Source: Actinacidiphila paucisporea
GTDB lineage: Bacteria; Actinomycetota; Actinomycetes; Streptomycetales; Streptomycetaceae
NCBI RefSeq assembly: GCF_900142575.1
Contig: NZ_FRBI01000001.1
Coordinates: forward strand, 435,014 to 499,013
Length of the DNA stretch: 64,000 nt
Reading direction: 5' to 3'
Within the stretch, counting starts at the first letter, position 1; the number at the start of each line of letters is the position of its first letter. A program made the position numbers and the translations under genes. Below the pieces are notes generated by a model. That model was not told the origin of the DNA. It worked only from the letters and a program-made list of their open reading frames with translations, and searched no databases. Shown piece by piece: positions 45,655-54,487 of this stretch.

Positions 45655-48171
45655 TTGACTCGTGAAACAGACAGTTCGTCCTCAGGGCCCCAGGGCCGCG
45701 GCGGCGCCGCGTACCCCTCGGGGACCCCGCCCTACGGCAGCCGTCCCTTCCCCTCCCTGCACCCGCAGGAGCGGACGCGGCAGCCGGGGGAGCCGGACGA
45801 CGGCACGGCGCAGGACGCCGAGGCCGCCGCGACGCCGCCGGCCGAGGAGGCGCCCCGGACCGAGACGACGCTGACGACCCGGATCCGTATCAACATCCCG
45901 GGCTCGCGCCCGATCCCGCCGGTCGTCGTCCGCACCACGGTCGACGAGTCCGCCGCCGCTGCCGCGGCGGCCGCCGCGCAAGCCCCCGCGCAGGCCGACC
46001 CCGCCCCCGAGGCGGAGGCCCCGCCTGAGCCGGAGCCGGAGAAGACCAGCGACTGGTTCGCCCCCCGCAAGACCTCTCCGGCCGCACCGCCGTCGAGCCC
46101 GGCTCCGGCGGCCCCCTTCGGGCGGGACGACACGTCGGGCGGTTCGAACTCGTCGCCGTACGGGTCGGACGCTCTGGCCGGTGGCACGGGCTCGTCGCCG
46201 TACGGGTCGGACGCTCTCGCGGGTGGCACGGGCTCGTCGCCGTACGGGTCGGACGCTCTGGCCGGTGGCACGGGCTCGTCGCCGTACGGGCGGGACGACT
46301 CCACCGGTGGCATGTCGCTGCCGTTCGGCGACGGCTCGGTGCCCGGAGGGGCGCCGGCCTCCCCGTACGGGCAGGGCGACGCGGCCGCGCCCTTCGGGCG
46401 GGACGACTCCCAGGGTGGTGCGCCCGGGACCGCGGAATCGAGCGGGAACGTGCCGCTGCCGGTGCGCAACCCCGGCGGTGGCAGGGGAGCGGCCCCCTCG
46501 GGCGGCTCCGGCACGCCCGGATCGCTCTTCGGGGTCGCGCCGGACGAGTCGACGGGCAGCACGCCCTACCTTCCGCCGCCGGTCGGCTCCGCCCCCGGTG
46601 AGGGCGAGGCGGCGCGCGGGTCGCACGACACCCCGGCGGGCGGCTTCGCCGCCCCCTTCGCGAACGAGGCGCCGCCCTTCGGCGCGGGCTCGCCCTTCGA
46701 CACCGCCGCCATGCCCGCCGTGGACGGCGACCGCTCGCCGTACGACACCGGGTCGCAGTCGTTCGACACCGCGGCCATGCCCGCCGTGGACGACGGCCGC
46801 TCGCCGTACGACACCGGGTCGCAGCCGTTCGGTACGGCCGACTTCCCGGCCGGGGTGCCGCGCCCCAGCGAGGAGTCCTTCCCGGGCGACGAGGACCCGC
46901 TCGGCATGCAGCCGTACGGCCCGACCGCAGGCCCCGCGACCGGCACCATGAACATCCCGCCGGTCACCCCGGAAGCGGTCCGGCCGCCCACCGGCCCGAA
47001 CGGCTTCCGCCCGCCCGTACCCGGCTCGGGGCAGGGCCCCGTGTCCGGCGACACGGTGGTCAGCGGCATCCCCGCGGTGCAGCCCGGCGAGTCCCGCGCG
47101 CCCCGGCAGGCGCCCCCGCGGGCCGCCTCGCCCGGCCCCGCGCCCTCGTCCGCCAAGCCGCCGGCCCGTACCGCGCCGGCACCGGCCGCCGAGGCCGCGC
47201 CGCCAGCCGCCGCCCGCCCGGCGAAGAAGAAGGGCCGCTCCAAGCCGGTGCTGCTCGGCGTCGCCGTCGGCGTCGTCCTGGTCGTGGCCTACGGCGCCGG
47301 CCTGCTCATGAACCACGCCGACGTGCCCAAGGGCACCACCGTGCTCGGGGTGGACATCGGCAACCAGAACCGCGACGCGGCCGTCAAGATGCTCGACACC
47401 GCGCTCGGCAACCGCGCCACCGCGCCCCTCCAGCTCACCATCGGCGGCCAGAAGCGCAGCCTCAAGCCGTCCGTGGCCGGCCTGTCCATCGACACGGACG
47501 CCACCGTGCGGGACGTGGCGCACGCCGACTACAACCCGGTCTCCGTCATCGGCTCCCTCTTCGGCGGCAGCCGCACCGCCGACCCGGTCTTCGTCGTCGA
47601 CGAGGACAAGCTCAAGGTCGCCCTCCAGTCACTGGCCGGCGCGGGCACCGGCGGCAGCGACGCGATGGTGCGCTTCGAGGACGGCAAGGCGATCGGCGTG
47701 CCCGGCACGCCCCGCAAGACCCTCGACGTGGCGGCCGCGACCGCCCAGGTCGAAGCGGCCTACCGCACCCGCGCGGAAACCGGCGCCGACAGCCCGGTGG
47801 CGCTCAACGCCACCACCTCGCCCCCCAGGGTCTCGCAGGCCGAGCTCGACAAGGCCGTCAACGGCTTCGGCAAGACCGCGATGTCCGGCAAGGTGACGGT
47901 GCGGGCGGACGCCGCCCACACGATCTCCTTCAACAGGACGCTGCCCCAGTTCCTCACCATGGTCGCCACCCCGCAAGGGACGCTCACGCCGCACATCGAC
48001 CTCGACAAGCTCAAGTCGCTGTACGGCCAGAAGTTCGACAACGTTCTTGTGAAGCGGGCGGACGGCTCGAAGACCCAGGTCACGCCGCAGGACGTGGCGA
48101 CGGCGCTCCTGAAGGCACTCAGCGCCACCTCCCCGTCCGACCGCACGGTCACCCTCTCCGACGTGGCCTGA
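45655..48171 (+). CDS. Membrane-anchored peptidoglycan-binding-type (PG_binding_4) protein with repeat-rich cytoplasmic tail
   Basis: An 838-residue protein. Residues 1-530 are disordered, rich in Pro, Ala and Gly, with two sets of tandem repeats (46150-46317, 46696-46827). A basic stretch (KKKGRSK) and one transmembrane helix (PVLLGVAVGVVLVVAYGAGLLM, about 531-552) follow. The exterior part has repeated PG_binding_4-like units seen in YoaR/VanW-type proteins (VLGVDIGNQNRDAAVKMLDTAL, LKPSVAGLSID). I see no VanW domain at the end. It starts at TTG 45655 with GGGAGAG upstream. Probable place: septum or wall; partner unknown. Confidence 0.82.
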   Translation: MTRETDSSSSGPQGRGGAAYPSGTPPYGSRPFPSLHPQERTRQPGEPDDGTAQDAEAAATPPAEEAPRTETTLTTRIRINIPGSRPIPPVVVRTTVDESAAAAAAAAAQAPAQADPAPEAEAPPEPEPEKTSDWFAPRKTSPAAPPSSPAPAAPFGRDDTSGGSNSSPYGSDALAGGTGSSPYGSDALAGGTGSSPYGSDALAGGTGSSPYGRDDSTGGMSLPFGDGSVPGGAPASPYGQGDAAAPFGRDDSQGGAPGTAESSGNVPLPVRNPGGGRGAAPSGGSGTPGSLFGVAPDESTGSTPYLPPPVGSAPGEGEAARGSHDTPAGGFAAPFANEAPPFGAGSPFDTAAMPAVDGDRSPYDTGSQSFDTAAMPAVDDGRSPYDTGSQPFGTADFPAGVPRPSEESFPGDEDPLGMQPYGPTAGPATGTMNIPPVTPEAVRPPTGPNGFRPPVPGSGQGPVSGDTVVSGIPAVQPGESRAPRQAPPRAASPGPAPSSAKPPARTAPAPAAEAAPPAAARPAKKKGRSKPVLLGVAVGVVLVVAYGAGLLMNHADVPKGTTVLGVDIGNQNRDAAVKMLDTALGNRATAPLQLTIGGQKRSLKPSVAGLSIDTDATVRDVAHADYNPVSVIGSLFGGSRTADPVFVVDEDKLKVALQSLAGAGTGGSDAMVRFEDGKAIGVPGTPRKTLDVAAATAQVEAAYRTRAETGADSPVALNATTSPPRVSQAELDKAVNGFGKTAMSGKVTVRADAAHTISFNRTLPQFLTMVATPQGTLTPHIDLDKLKSLYGQKFDNVLVKRADGSKTQVTPQDVATALLKALSATSPSDRTVTLSDVA
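46150..46317 (+). repeat. 42-base tandem repeat inside the coding region
   Basis: Three near-identical copies and one degenerate copy of a 42-base unit coding SSPYGSDALAGGTG. Units start at 46150, 46192, 46234 and 46276. The high DNA identity indicates recent expansion by slippage or recombination. Confidence 0.9.
46696..46827 (+). repeat. 66-base tandem duplication inside the coding region
   Basis: Two copies of a 66-base unit coding FDTAAMPAVDGDRSPYDTGSQ-type peptide (46696-46761 and 46762-46827), differing at a few bases. Confidence 0.88.
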
Positions 48172-48204
48172 CCCGGGGCCCCGTCCTCCCGACCTCCCGT
48201 TCCG

Positions 48205-48945
48205 CTACGCCTTCCTGGTGTCCTTGCGGTACAGCCACGCGGCCGTACCGGCGAAGAGCACCAGGTAGACGACCAGGACGGCGATGTCCTTGGCGTGCGG
48301 GGCGTTGCCGAACTCGATGGTCTGGCCGAGGGCGGCGTAGGCGCGGCCCGGCAGGTAGCCGGCCAGCGTCCGGAGCCAGCCGGGGAAGGTCGTGAAGGGG
48401 ATCCACAGGCCGCCGAGCATGGCCAGCACGAAGTAGCACAGCATGGACAGGGGCCGTGCGACGTCCGCGGTGGCGACGTAGCCGATGGCGACGCCGAGGG
48501 CGGCGAAGACCATGCTGCCGGCCCAGATGCTGACCAGGATCGCCGCCCACTGCCAGGCGTCGAGGCGTACGCCCTTCACCGCCGCGCCCAGCACCAGCAC
48601 GATCACGATCGACGGCAGGCTGACGGTCGCGGCCGAGGCGATCTTCGCGGTGACGTAGCCGCGGCCGGGCAGCGCGGTGAGCCGCAGCTGCCGCACCCAG
48701 CCCTTCTCGCGCTCGCGGGCGATACGCTCCGCGTTGCCCATCAGGACGGCGGTCATCGCGCCGAAGGCGGCCATCGCCACCATGTAGTAGGCGACCAGGG
48801 TCAGGTCGGAGCCGCCGAGCTTCTTGTCCTTGCCGGCGCCGGCGGTGACGATCAGGAACAGCACGCCCGGGTAGAGCACCGAGAAGAACATGAACTTCCG
48901 GTTGCGCAATGTGCGCAGGATCTCCAGTTTGACCAGGGTGTTCAT
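48205..48945 (-). CDS. ABC-2 type exporter permease
   Basis: A 246-residue permease with six hydrophobic segments (FFSVLYPGVLFLIVTAG, LVAYYMVAMAAFGAMTAVLMG, LPSIVIVLVLGAAV, AILVSIWAGSMVFAALGVAIGYV, LSMLCYFVLAMLGGLWIP, IAVLVVYLVLFAGTAAWLY). The order, with the AREREKGWVRQLRLT loop after helix 2, is typical of ABC-2 exporters for drugs or lipids. ATG 48945 overlaps the ATPase stop (ATGA), so the two are a pair. The substrate is unknown. Confidence 0.9.
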   Translation of the reverse strand: MNTLVKLEILRTLRNRKFMFFSVLYPGVLFLIVTAGAGKDKKLGGSDLTLVAYYMVAMAAFGAMTAVLMGNAERIAREREKGWVRQLRLTALPGRGYVTAKIASAATVSLPSIVIVLVLGAAVKGVRLDAWQWAAILVSIWAGSMVFAALGVAIGYVATADVARPLSMLCYFVLAMLGGLWIPFTTFPGWLRTLAGYLPGRAYAALGQTIEFGNAPHAKDIAVLVVYLVLFAGTAAWLYRKDTRKA

Positions 48946-49940
48946 CGCTTGCCCGCCTTGTCGTCGCCGGTGCCCGCGGCGGTCTGCTCGCCGGCGGAGG
49001 CACCGGCTCCTTCGGTGAGGGCCAGGAAGGCCTGTTCGAGGCCGAGCCCGGCGACCTCCAGGTTGCGCGGGTACAGTCCGAGGCCGTAGACCGCGTGGGT
49101 CGTGGCGTCCGCGTCGTCGGAGCGGATGCGTACGGTCGGTCCTGTGACCTCCAGGCCCACCAGGTGCGGCAGCGCGCGCAGCGCGGCCTCGTCGATCGGG
49201 CCTTCGAGGTCGAAGGTGATCCGCCGGGCACCCGCCCTGGCCTTGATCTCCGCGGCGGTGCCGTCGGCGATCAGCCGGCCCCGGTTCATGACCAGGACGC
49301 GGTCGGCGACGGCGTCGGCCTCCTCCAGGTAGTGCGTGGCGAACAGCACGGTCCGCCCCTGGTCGACCTGGCCGCGCATCGTCGCCCAGAAGGCCTGCCG
49401 CGCGCCGACGTCCATCCCCACGGTCGGCTCGTCCAGCACGATCAGGTCGTTGGCCCCGGCCGTGGCGAGCGCGAACCGCACGCGCTGCTCCTGGCCGCCG
49501 GAGAGCTTGTCGACCAGCCGGGAGGCGAAGTCGGTGATGCCGGCGGCGGCCAGCACCTGGTCCACCGGGTAGGCCTTGGGGTGCAGATCGCACGCGAGCC
49601 CGACCAGCTCCCGTACGGTCACCTCCTCCATGAGCCCGCCGCTCTGCAGCATGGCCCCGACCTGCCCCGCGGCGATGGCCTGCGCGGGTGTCGCCCCGAA
49701 GACCCGTACCGACCCGCGGTCGGCGTTCTTCAGCCCGAGCAGCAGGTCGAGCGCGGTGGACTTCCCGGCGCCGTTCGGCCCGAGCAGTGCCACCGTCTCC
49801 CCGGGGTGCAGCTCAAGGCTCAGGCCGGCCACCGCGTGCACGGCACCGTAGCTCTTGTTCACATCGGTGAACGCCACGACGGGCACCCCGCTGTCCGCGG
49901 TCCGCCCCGTCGCCCCGTTCGTGGTCGCTGTCGCTGTCAT
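48942..49940 (-). CDS. ABC exporter ATPase (DrrA-like)
   Basis: A 332-residue ATP-binding protein. Walker A is LLGPNGAGKSTALD, signature LSGGQEQRVRFALA, Walker B LIVLDEPTVGMDV, His switch FATHYLEEADAV. The C-terminal extension (about 230-332) is the DrrA/antibiotic-exporter type. It acts with the permease coded by the overlapping gene to export an unknown compound. Start ATG 49940 (MTATATTNG) is chosen; an in-frame ATG at 50012 would lie on the palindrome at 49999-50012. The SpoIIE-like gene is divergent. Confidence 0.9.
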   Translation of the reverse strand: MTATATTNGATGRTADSGVPVVAFTDVNKSYGAVHAVAGLSLELHPGETVALLGPNGAGKSTALDLLLGLKNADRGSVRVFGATPAQAIAAGQVGAMLQSGGLMEEVTVRELVGLACDLHPKAYPVDQVLAAAGITDFASRLVDKLSGGQEQRVRFALATAGANDLIVLDEPTVGMDVGARQAFWATMRGQVDQGRTVLFATHYLEEADAVADRVLVMNRGRLIADGTAAEIKARAGARRITFDLEGPIDEAALRALPHLVGLEVTGPTVRIRSDDADATTHAVYGLGLYPRNLEVAGLGLEQAFLALTEGAGASAGEQTAAGTGDDKAGKR

Positions 49941-49998
49941 GACACCAGCTTGGGGGCGACGGGGGTGTGGGGGGAGTGCCGGAGGTCCTGTGTTCCCC

Positions 49999-50012
49999 AT
50001 GACAGATGTCAT
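49999..50012. promoter_or_regulatory. Palindromic operator candidate ATGACA-N2-TGTCAT
   Basis: ATGACAGATGTCAT lies 59 bases before the exporter start, in the divergent gap with the third PP2C gene. Palindromes of this form are common targets of LuxR-type response regulators and TetR proteins near ABC exporters. No regulator gene is adjacent. Confidence 0.45.
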
Positions 50013-50134
50013 ACGGGCCGCCGTACGCGCGGCTCACGCGCCGCACGGTGCGACAAGCGGCCGGGTGCGGTGATCGGCGCGAGAATGGGGAGGAGCGGGG
50101 GACGGGGGTGCTGGCTGAGGCGGGTGAGGTGTTG

Positions 50135-53089
50135 ATGGCTGCCGCGCACGGCGAACCGGGCGGCGACCCGGCGGACGACGTACGGCTGCGCCTCCTCGAA
50201 GCCGCGGAAGGACTCGGCGTGGCGGGCCTGCTGCGGTTCGCGCTGCAGCAGGCCGTCGCCGCCCTCGGCGGCTTCGGCGGGCTCGCCCACCTGCGCGGCG
50301 CCGAGGAGGGCACGCTGAGCCTCGCGGCGGTGACGGGCCTGCCCGCGCTGCTGGCGGCCCGCTGGAACGACCTGCGGTACGACGCGTGCACGGCGCCGTC
50401 CGGCGCGGTGACGCACCTGGGCACGACATGGGACCCGCGGTGGCCCGCCGGGGACGGCCAGGGCGCGGTGGCAGGCGGTGCGCCCCAGGCCGGGTGGGTC
50501 ATCGGCGGTTCCGCGCCGCCCGCGCCCGCCGGGGGCGCCGACCTGCCGGGGGGCGTCCTGGCCGCCCCGATCATGGTCAACGGGGAGTCCGTCGGCGCCC
50601 TCTCCGTCCTCACCGCCGCCGCCCCCGACGCCGGGCGGCAGCGCTTCCTCACCCGGCTGGCCGCCGTCGTCGGCACCCGGCTGCCGCGGGCGCGCCCCCG
50701 GCGTACCGGCACCACGCCCTGGTGGCAGGAGCCCAGCGGCACCCGGGAGGTCATGCAGCAGATCAGCGTCGGCACCTGGAGCTGGGACCTGGACACCGGG
50801 ATGCTGGACATCGACGAGGTCACCGAGGGGCTGATCACCGCGGCCGGACTGGACGCCGCCACCTGGGACCACCGCATCGAGTCCTGGATGGCGCGTATCC
50901 ACCCCGACGACCGGCCCGGCGTCCAGGACTCCATCGAGCACTCGCTGGCGACCGGGAGCCCTTATGCCGTCGAATACCGCGTCCTCAGCGCCGAGGGCAC
51001 CGTCAGCTGGCTGGAACTGCGGGCCGGCTTCGAGTACGGCGACGACGGCCGGCCGGTGCGCATGGTGGGCACCGCCTGGGACGTCACCGACCGCCGCAGC
51101 CTGCGCGCCTGGCTCATCGGACTGCTCGAACAGCACCCGGACCCCATGCACGTGCTGACCGGCGAGGACCGTGTCGAATGGGCCAACCACGCGGCCCGCG
51201 CGCTCGGTGACGGCCGGGGCGCCGATATGGTCGGCAAGATCCCCTGGGAGAAGCAGCCGGAGCTCGCCGGCCACGGCATCCGCGAACTGCTGGCCAGGGC
51301 CAGGGCCGCGCCCGGGGCCCCGGTGACCACCGAGCTGACCTACGACGCGGAGCCCGGCGGGCGGATCGCCTCCTGGCGGGTGCGTGCCGTCGAGGTGGGC
51401 GGCTTCGTCGCCACCCAGATGGCCGACATATCCGAGCAGAAGGCCGCCGAGGCGGCCGAGGCGGAGCGCGGCCGCCGGATCAGCGAGCTGAACCAGGCAC
51501 TGATCCGCGCGGTCGACACCCGGGACGTGGTCGCGGCGATCACCGAGCACCTCATCCCGCTGGTCGCGGCCCAGGGCCTGATCGTGCACGACCTCACAGG
51601 CCCGGCGCCCCGGCTGGTGGCCGCCACCGGTTACTCGGCGGAATTCCGCGCGGAGCTGGAGGCGCCCGGCTGGCCGCAGCGGCTCGCCGACGCCACCGAC
51701 ACCACGGCACCGCGGTTCTTCTCCTCCCTCGCCGAACTCGACAGGGACTCGCCCCGGCTCACACCGCTGGCCCGGCACGGCGGCAAGGGCGCCTGGGCCG
51801 TCCTGCCGCTGATCGTCGGCGACCGCAGGGTCGGCTCCTGCATCGTCAGCTGGCCGGCGGCGCGCGCGTTCGCCGAGCAGGAGAAGACGATGCTCGGCAC
51901 CGTCGGCGTGATCATCGCCCAGGCGCTCGGCAAGGCCCAGCTCTACGAGGAGGCCAGGCGCCGCGCCGAACGCCTGCAGAAGGAACTGCTGCCCGGCGAG
52001 CTGCCCGACACCGTCGCCGTCAGCGGCGCCTCCCGCTACCGGCTCGCCGCCGGCGAGGAGGTCGGCGGCGACTGGTTCGACACCGTCCCGATGCCCGGCG
52101 GCCGTACGCTCGCCGTCATCGGCGACGTCAAGGGCCACGGCCTCGAACAGGCCATCGCCATGGGCATCATGCGGCACGCGGTGCTCACCGTGAGCGCGCT
52201 CGACCTGCCCGTCGACGAGATCATTGCCCACCTCAACGACGTCGCGGAACGCATCGGCCCAATCACCGCCACCGCCATGCTGGTCCTTTACGACGCCACC
52301 ACCGGCGGCTGCCGGATCGCCAGCGCCGGCCACCCGCCGCCGATCCTGGTCAAGCCCGGCGGCAAGGCCCGCGAGGTCGACCTGCCCGCGGGGGAGCAGC
52401 TCGGGCAGACGCAGGTCCCGGCGCCCGTCATCGAGACGGTGCTGCCCGAGGACAGCGTCCTGCTCCTCTACAGCGACGGCCTGCTCAGCGGCGGCGTCAG
52501 CGCCGAGCCGCTCACCGACCTGCTCAGCCGCTACGCGGCCACCGCCCCGCTCCCCTCCGTCTGCGACCGCCGCGGCCCCTGGCTCGACACGCTCTGCGAC
52601 ACGATCACCGAGCAGCTTCCGCCCGACCCGCACCGGCAGGACGACGCGGTCCTGCTGGCACTGGCCATGGGCCGCGTCCCCGAGGACCGCATCGCGGCCT
52701 GGGACCTGCCGTGGGCGCCCGAATCGGCCGGGCGGGGCCGCGACCTGGCGGCCGCGAGCCTCGCCGGCTGGGGCCTCGCCGGCCTCACCGACACCGTCGC
52801 GCTGGTGGTGAGCGAACTCATCGGCAACGCGGTGCGGCACGCCGTCGGCATAGGCACGGACGTCGGCGACGGCGAAGCCGGCCTGCTGCGGCTGCGCCTG
52901 CTCCACCACCGCGACGGCGCCGTCACCTGCGAGGTCTACGACGGCTCCCAGGCCACCCCGCGGGTACGCCACCCGCTGCTGGACGACGAATTCGGCCGCG
53001 GCCTGCAACTCGTCGCCGTCACCGCCCGCAGATGGGGCACCCGCTACACCGAACGCGGCAAGTGCATCTGGGCGACCATCGCCGCGTGA
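50135..53089 (+). CDS. GAF-PAS-PAS-GAF-PP2C (SpoIIE-like) phosphatase with HATPase domain
   Basis: A 984-residue signalling protein, the third of its kind here. A GAF-like N-terminal region (about 1-180) is followed by PAS at about 205-320 (VGTWSWDLDTGMLDIDEV, with FEYGDDGRPVRMVGTAWDVTDR), a second PAS at about 330-440, GAF at about 450-610, SpoIIE/PP2C at about 620-855 and an HATPase domain at about 865-984. Motifs: VGGDWFDT (about 642), VIGDVKGHG, SAGHPPPIL, LYSDGLLSGG, DDAVLLALAMG; ATPase boxes SELIGNAVRHA and GRGLQLV. The LYSDGLLSGG form departs from TDGLVE in the other two. Start ATG 50135 has GGTGAGG upstream; GTG 50108 is an alternative. The target is unknown. Confidence 0.88.
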   Translation: MAAAHGEPGGDPADDVRLRLLEAAEGLGVAGLLRFALQQAVAALGGFGGLAHLRGAEEGTLSLAAVTGLPALLAARWNDLRYDACTAPSGAVTHLGTTWDPRWPAGDGQGAVAGGAPQAGWVIGGSAPPAPAGGADLPGGVLAAPIMVNGESVGALSVLTAAAPDAGRQRFLTRLAAVVGTRLPRARPRRTGTTPWWQEPSGTREVMQQISVGTWSWDLDTGMLDIDEVTEGLITAAGLDAATWDHRIESWMARIHPDDRPGVQDSIEHSLATGSPYAVEYRVLSAEGTVSWLELRAGFEYGDDGRPVRMVGTAWDVTDRRSLRAWLIGLLEQHPDPMHVLTGEDRVEWANHAARALGDGRGADMVGKIPWEKQPELAGHGIRELLARARAAPGAPVTTELTYDAEPGGRIASWRVRAVEVGGFVATQMADISEQKAAEAAEAERGRRISELNQALIRAVDTRDVVAAITEHLIPLVAAQGLIVHDLTGPAPRLVAATGYSAEFRAELEAPGWPQRLADATDTTAPRFFSSLAELDRDSPRLTPLARHGGKGAWAVLPLIVGDRRVGSCIVSWPAARAFAEQEKTMLGTVGVIIAQALGKAQLYEEARRRAERLQKELLPGELPDTVAVSGASRYRLAAGEEVGGDWFDTVPMPGGRTLAVIGDVKGHGLEQAIAMGIMRHAVLTVSALDLPVDEIIAHLNDVAERIGPITATAMLVLYDATTGGCRIASAGHPPPILVKPGGKAREVDLPAGEQLGQTQVPAPVIETVLPEDSVLLLYSDGLLSGGVSAEPLTDLLSRYAATAPLPSVCDRRGPWLDTLCDTITEQLPPDPHRQDDAVLLALAMGRVPEDRIAAWDLPWAPESAGRGRDLAAASLAGWGLAGLTDTVALVVSELIGNAVRHAVGIGTDVGDGEAGLLRLRLLHHRDGAVTCEVYDGSQATPRVRHPLLDDEFGRGLQLVAVTARRWGTRYTERGKCIWATIAA

Positions 53090-53156
53090 GCCGCCCGGCG
53101 GGAGGTCGACCTGTTCGGCGGGTGCCGCGCCGGCCGCGGCACTCGTTGGTCCCGGC

Positions 53157-53483
53157 ATGACGCACGAACCCATGCCCATCCCCGTCGCGGCGGCCCTGGA
53201 GGCCGCCGACGCCGGCGCCACCGAGGACTTCCTGGCCGCCTTCGCCGCCGACGGCGCGGTCGACGACTGGGGCCGCGAATTCCGCGGCCACGAAGCGATC
53301 CGCGGCTGGAGCGACGCCGAATTCATCGGCAAGCAGGTCCGGTTGCGCGTGACCGGGTGCCGCACCGAGGGCGACACGACCACGGTGAGCGCCCAGGTCG
53401 GCGGCAACGGCTACAACGGCCCCTCCGACTTCGCCTTCACCGTCCGCGGCGACCGGGTCACCCTCATGCGCATCACCGGCTGA
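53157..53483 (+). CDS. NTF2-like (SnoaL-type) protein
   Basis: A 108-residue protein with the NTF2-like cone pattern: a helical N-terminus (VAAALEAADAGATEDFLAAFA), a DGAVDDWGREFRGHEAIRGWSDAEF segment, and closing beta strands (TTVSAQVGGNGYNGPSDFAFTV, RVTLMRITG). Members are small enzymes or ligand binders, and function varies widely. A signal peptide is absent, so it is cytoplasmic. It is 67 bases after the PP2C gene on the same strand, so read-through is possible, but no functional link is evident. Confidence 0.78.
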   Translation: MTHEPMPIPVAAALEAADAGATEDFLAAFAADGAVDDWGREFRGHEAIRGWSDAEFIGKQVRLRVTGCRTEGDTTTVSAQVGGNGYNGPSDFAFTVRGDRVTLMRITG

Positions 53484-53517
53484 GCGCCGCCGCCGCGGCC
53501 TGGGCGTAGGTGGACGC

Positions 53518-53600
53518 AGGCCTAAAGGGGCGCGGGGAACTGCGCGCCCCGCCGAAGAGGCGGGAAAGCAAGCCACGCACCGCAAGGGGCGATCACCTGG
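53518..53600. repeat. Streptomyces-type intergenic repeat element
   Basis: The stretch with AGGGGCGCGGGGAACTGCGC (53525-53544) followed by CAAGCCACGCACCGC-like bases resembles a short element scattered in many Streptomyces intergenic regions. It lies between convergent genes (53483 and 53663). A related phrase, GAGAACTGCGCGCGCGAGCA, is at 41491-41510. Recognised from memory of such genomes, not by alignment. Confidence 0.45.
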
Positions 53601-53662
53601 GCACGCGGGGAAAGGTGGCGACAGCCACCACCGCGTTGATCGAGGGCGCACCCCGCAGGGGG

Positions 53663-54487
53663 TCAGTTGAGGTGGGCTCGGGCGGCCCGCGCCCGGGAGC
53701 GGATCGTGGCCGCCGACTCGGGGTCGAACGCTCCGATCACCTCCGCGTAGGAGTCCATCTCCGCGGCCCCGCCGAGAAAATCCCCCATCGTGACGAGAAG
53801 CTGCGCCCGCTCGTAGCGCAACTTCGCGGGGTGGCGCGGGAGCAGGAGCGTGAGGTCGAGGGTCCACAGCTGGACGGGCCGGTGTTCGGGCCGGGGCGCG
53901 GCCCAGGCGCGGATGTTGTTGAGGATGCGCTGGACGACGTCCAGTGGGTCGGCCGGGGTGAAGACGTCACCGCCCGCCGCGAGCAGCTCCGCGTCGCCGC
54001 GGGACATGAGGCGGCCGGCGTCGAAGGGGTCGACCAGGACGTGCTCGCCCTCGGGGTCGCCGAGGCCGACGACGAAGTGGCCGGGGAGGGCGACGCCGTA
54101 GACGGGGGCGCCGGCGCGGCGGGCGACCTCGATCCAGACGACGGACAGCAGGATGGGCAGGCCGCGGCGCCGCCGCAGCACCTCCTGGAGCAGTGAGGAG
54201 GACAGGCGCTGGTAGTCCTTGGCGGTGCCGTGGAAGCCGTGGCCGACGCCCAGGACGCGGTGCAGGGCGGCGGCCCAGTCCATCGGGGTGACCAGGCCGT
54301 GCGGGAGCAGGCCGGCGAGCCGGTCGAGTTCGATCTGCGCGGTGTCGGCGGCGGAGCCGTCCAGCGCGGGGTCGGCGCGGGCGCCGACGAGCAGGCACAG
54401 TTCGGCCAGGTCGGGGCGTTCCTCGCGGGCCGCGGCGGCGAACCGCGCGGCGACGGGCTCGGGTTCGGGGTCGGGTGGCGGGGTCAT
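53663..54487 (-). CDS. SirB1/transglutaminase-like family protein
   Basis: A 274-residue protein of the SirB1 N-terminal family, a transglutaminase-like fold that has usually lost catalysis. Typical stretches: GLPILLSVVWIEVARRAGAPVYGVALPGHFVVGL and VLVDPFDAGRLMSRGDAELL; the His in PGHF and the Asp in DPF are the retained core residues. In the family the catalytic Cys would be near the start of the GLPI.LS helix, but here Ser or Leu are found. TPR-like helices (LTLLLPRHPAKLRYERAQLLVTMGD) close the protein. ATG 54487 overlaps the upstream gene stop, so it is coupled to the acetyltransferase gene. Confidence 0.8.
   Translation of the reverse strand: MTPPPDPEPEPVAARFAAAAREERPDLAELCLLVGARADPALDGSAADTAQIELDRLAGLLPHGLVTPMDWAAALHRVLGVGHGFHGTAKDYQRLSSSLLQEVLRRRRGLPILLSVVWIEVARRAGAPVYGVALPGHFVVGLGDPEGEHVLVDPFDAGRLMSRGDAELLAAGGDVFTPADPLDVVQRILNNIRAWAAPRPEHRPVQLWTLDLTLLLPRHPAKLRYERAQLLVTMGDFLGGAAEMDSYAEVIGAFDPESAATIRSRARAARAHLN

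Noticed and set aside
46150..46317. Short regular repeats considered as a CRISPR array
   Set aside because: The units are contiguous, in frame and code for a repeated peptide; there are no spacers.
45655..48171. VanW-type vancomycin resistance protein
   Set aside because: PG_binding_4-like units are present, but no VanW domain follows before the stop.
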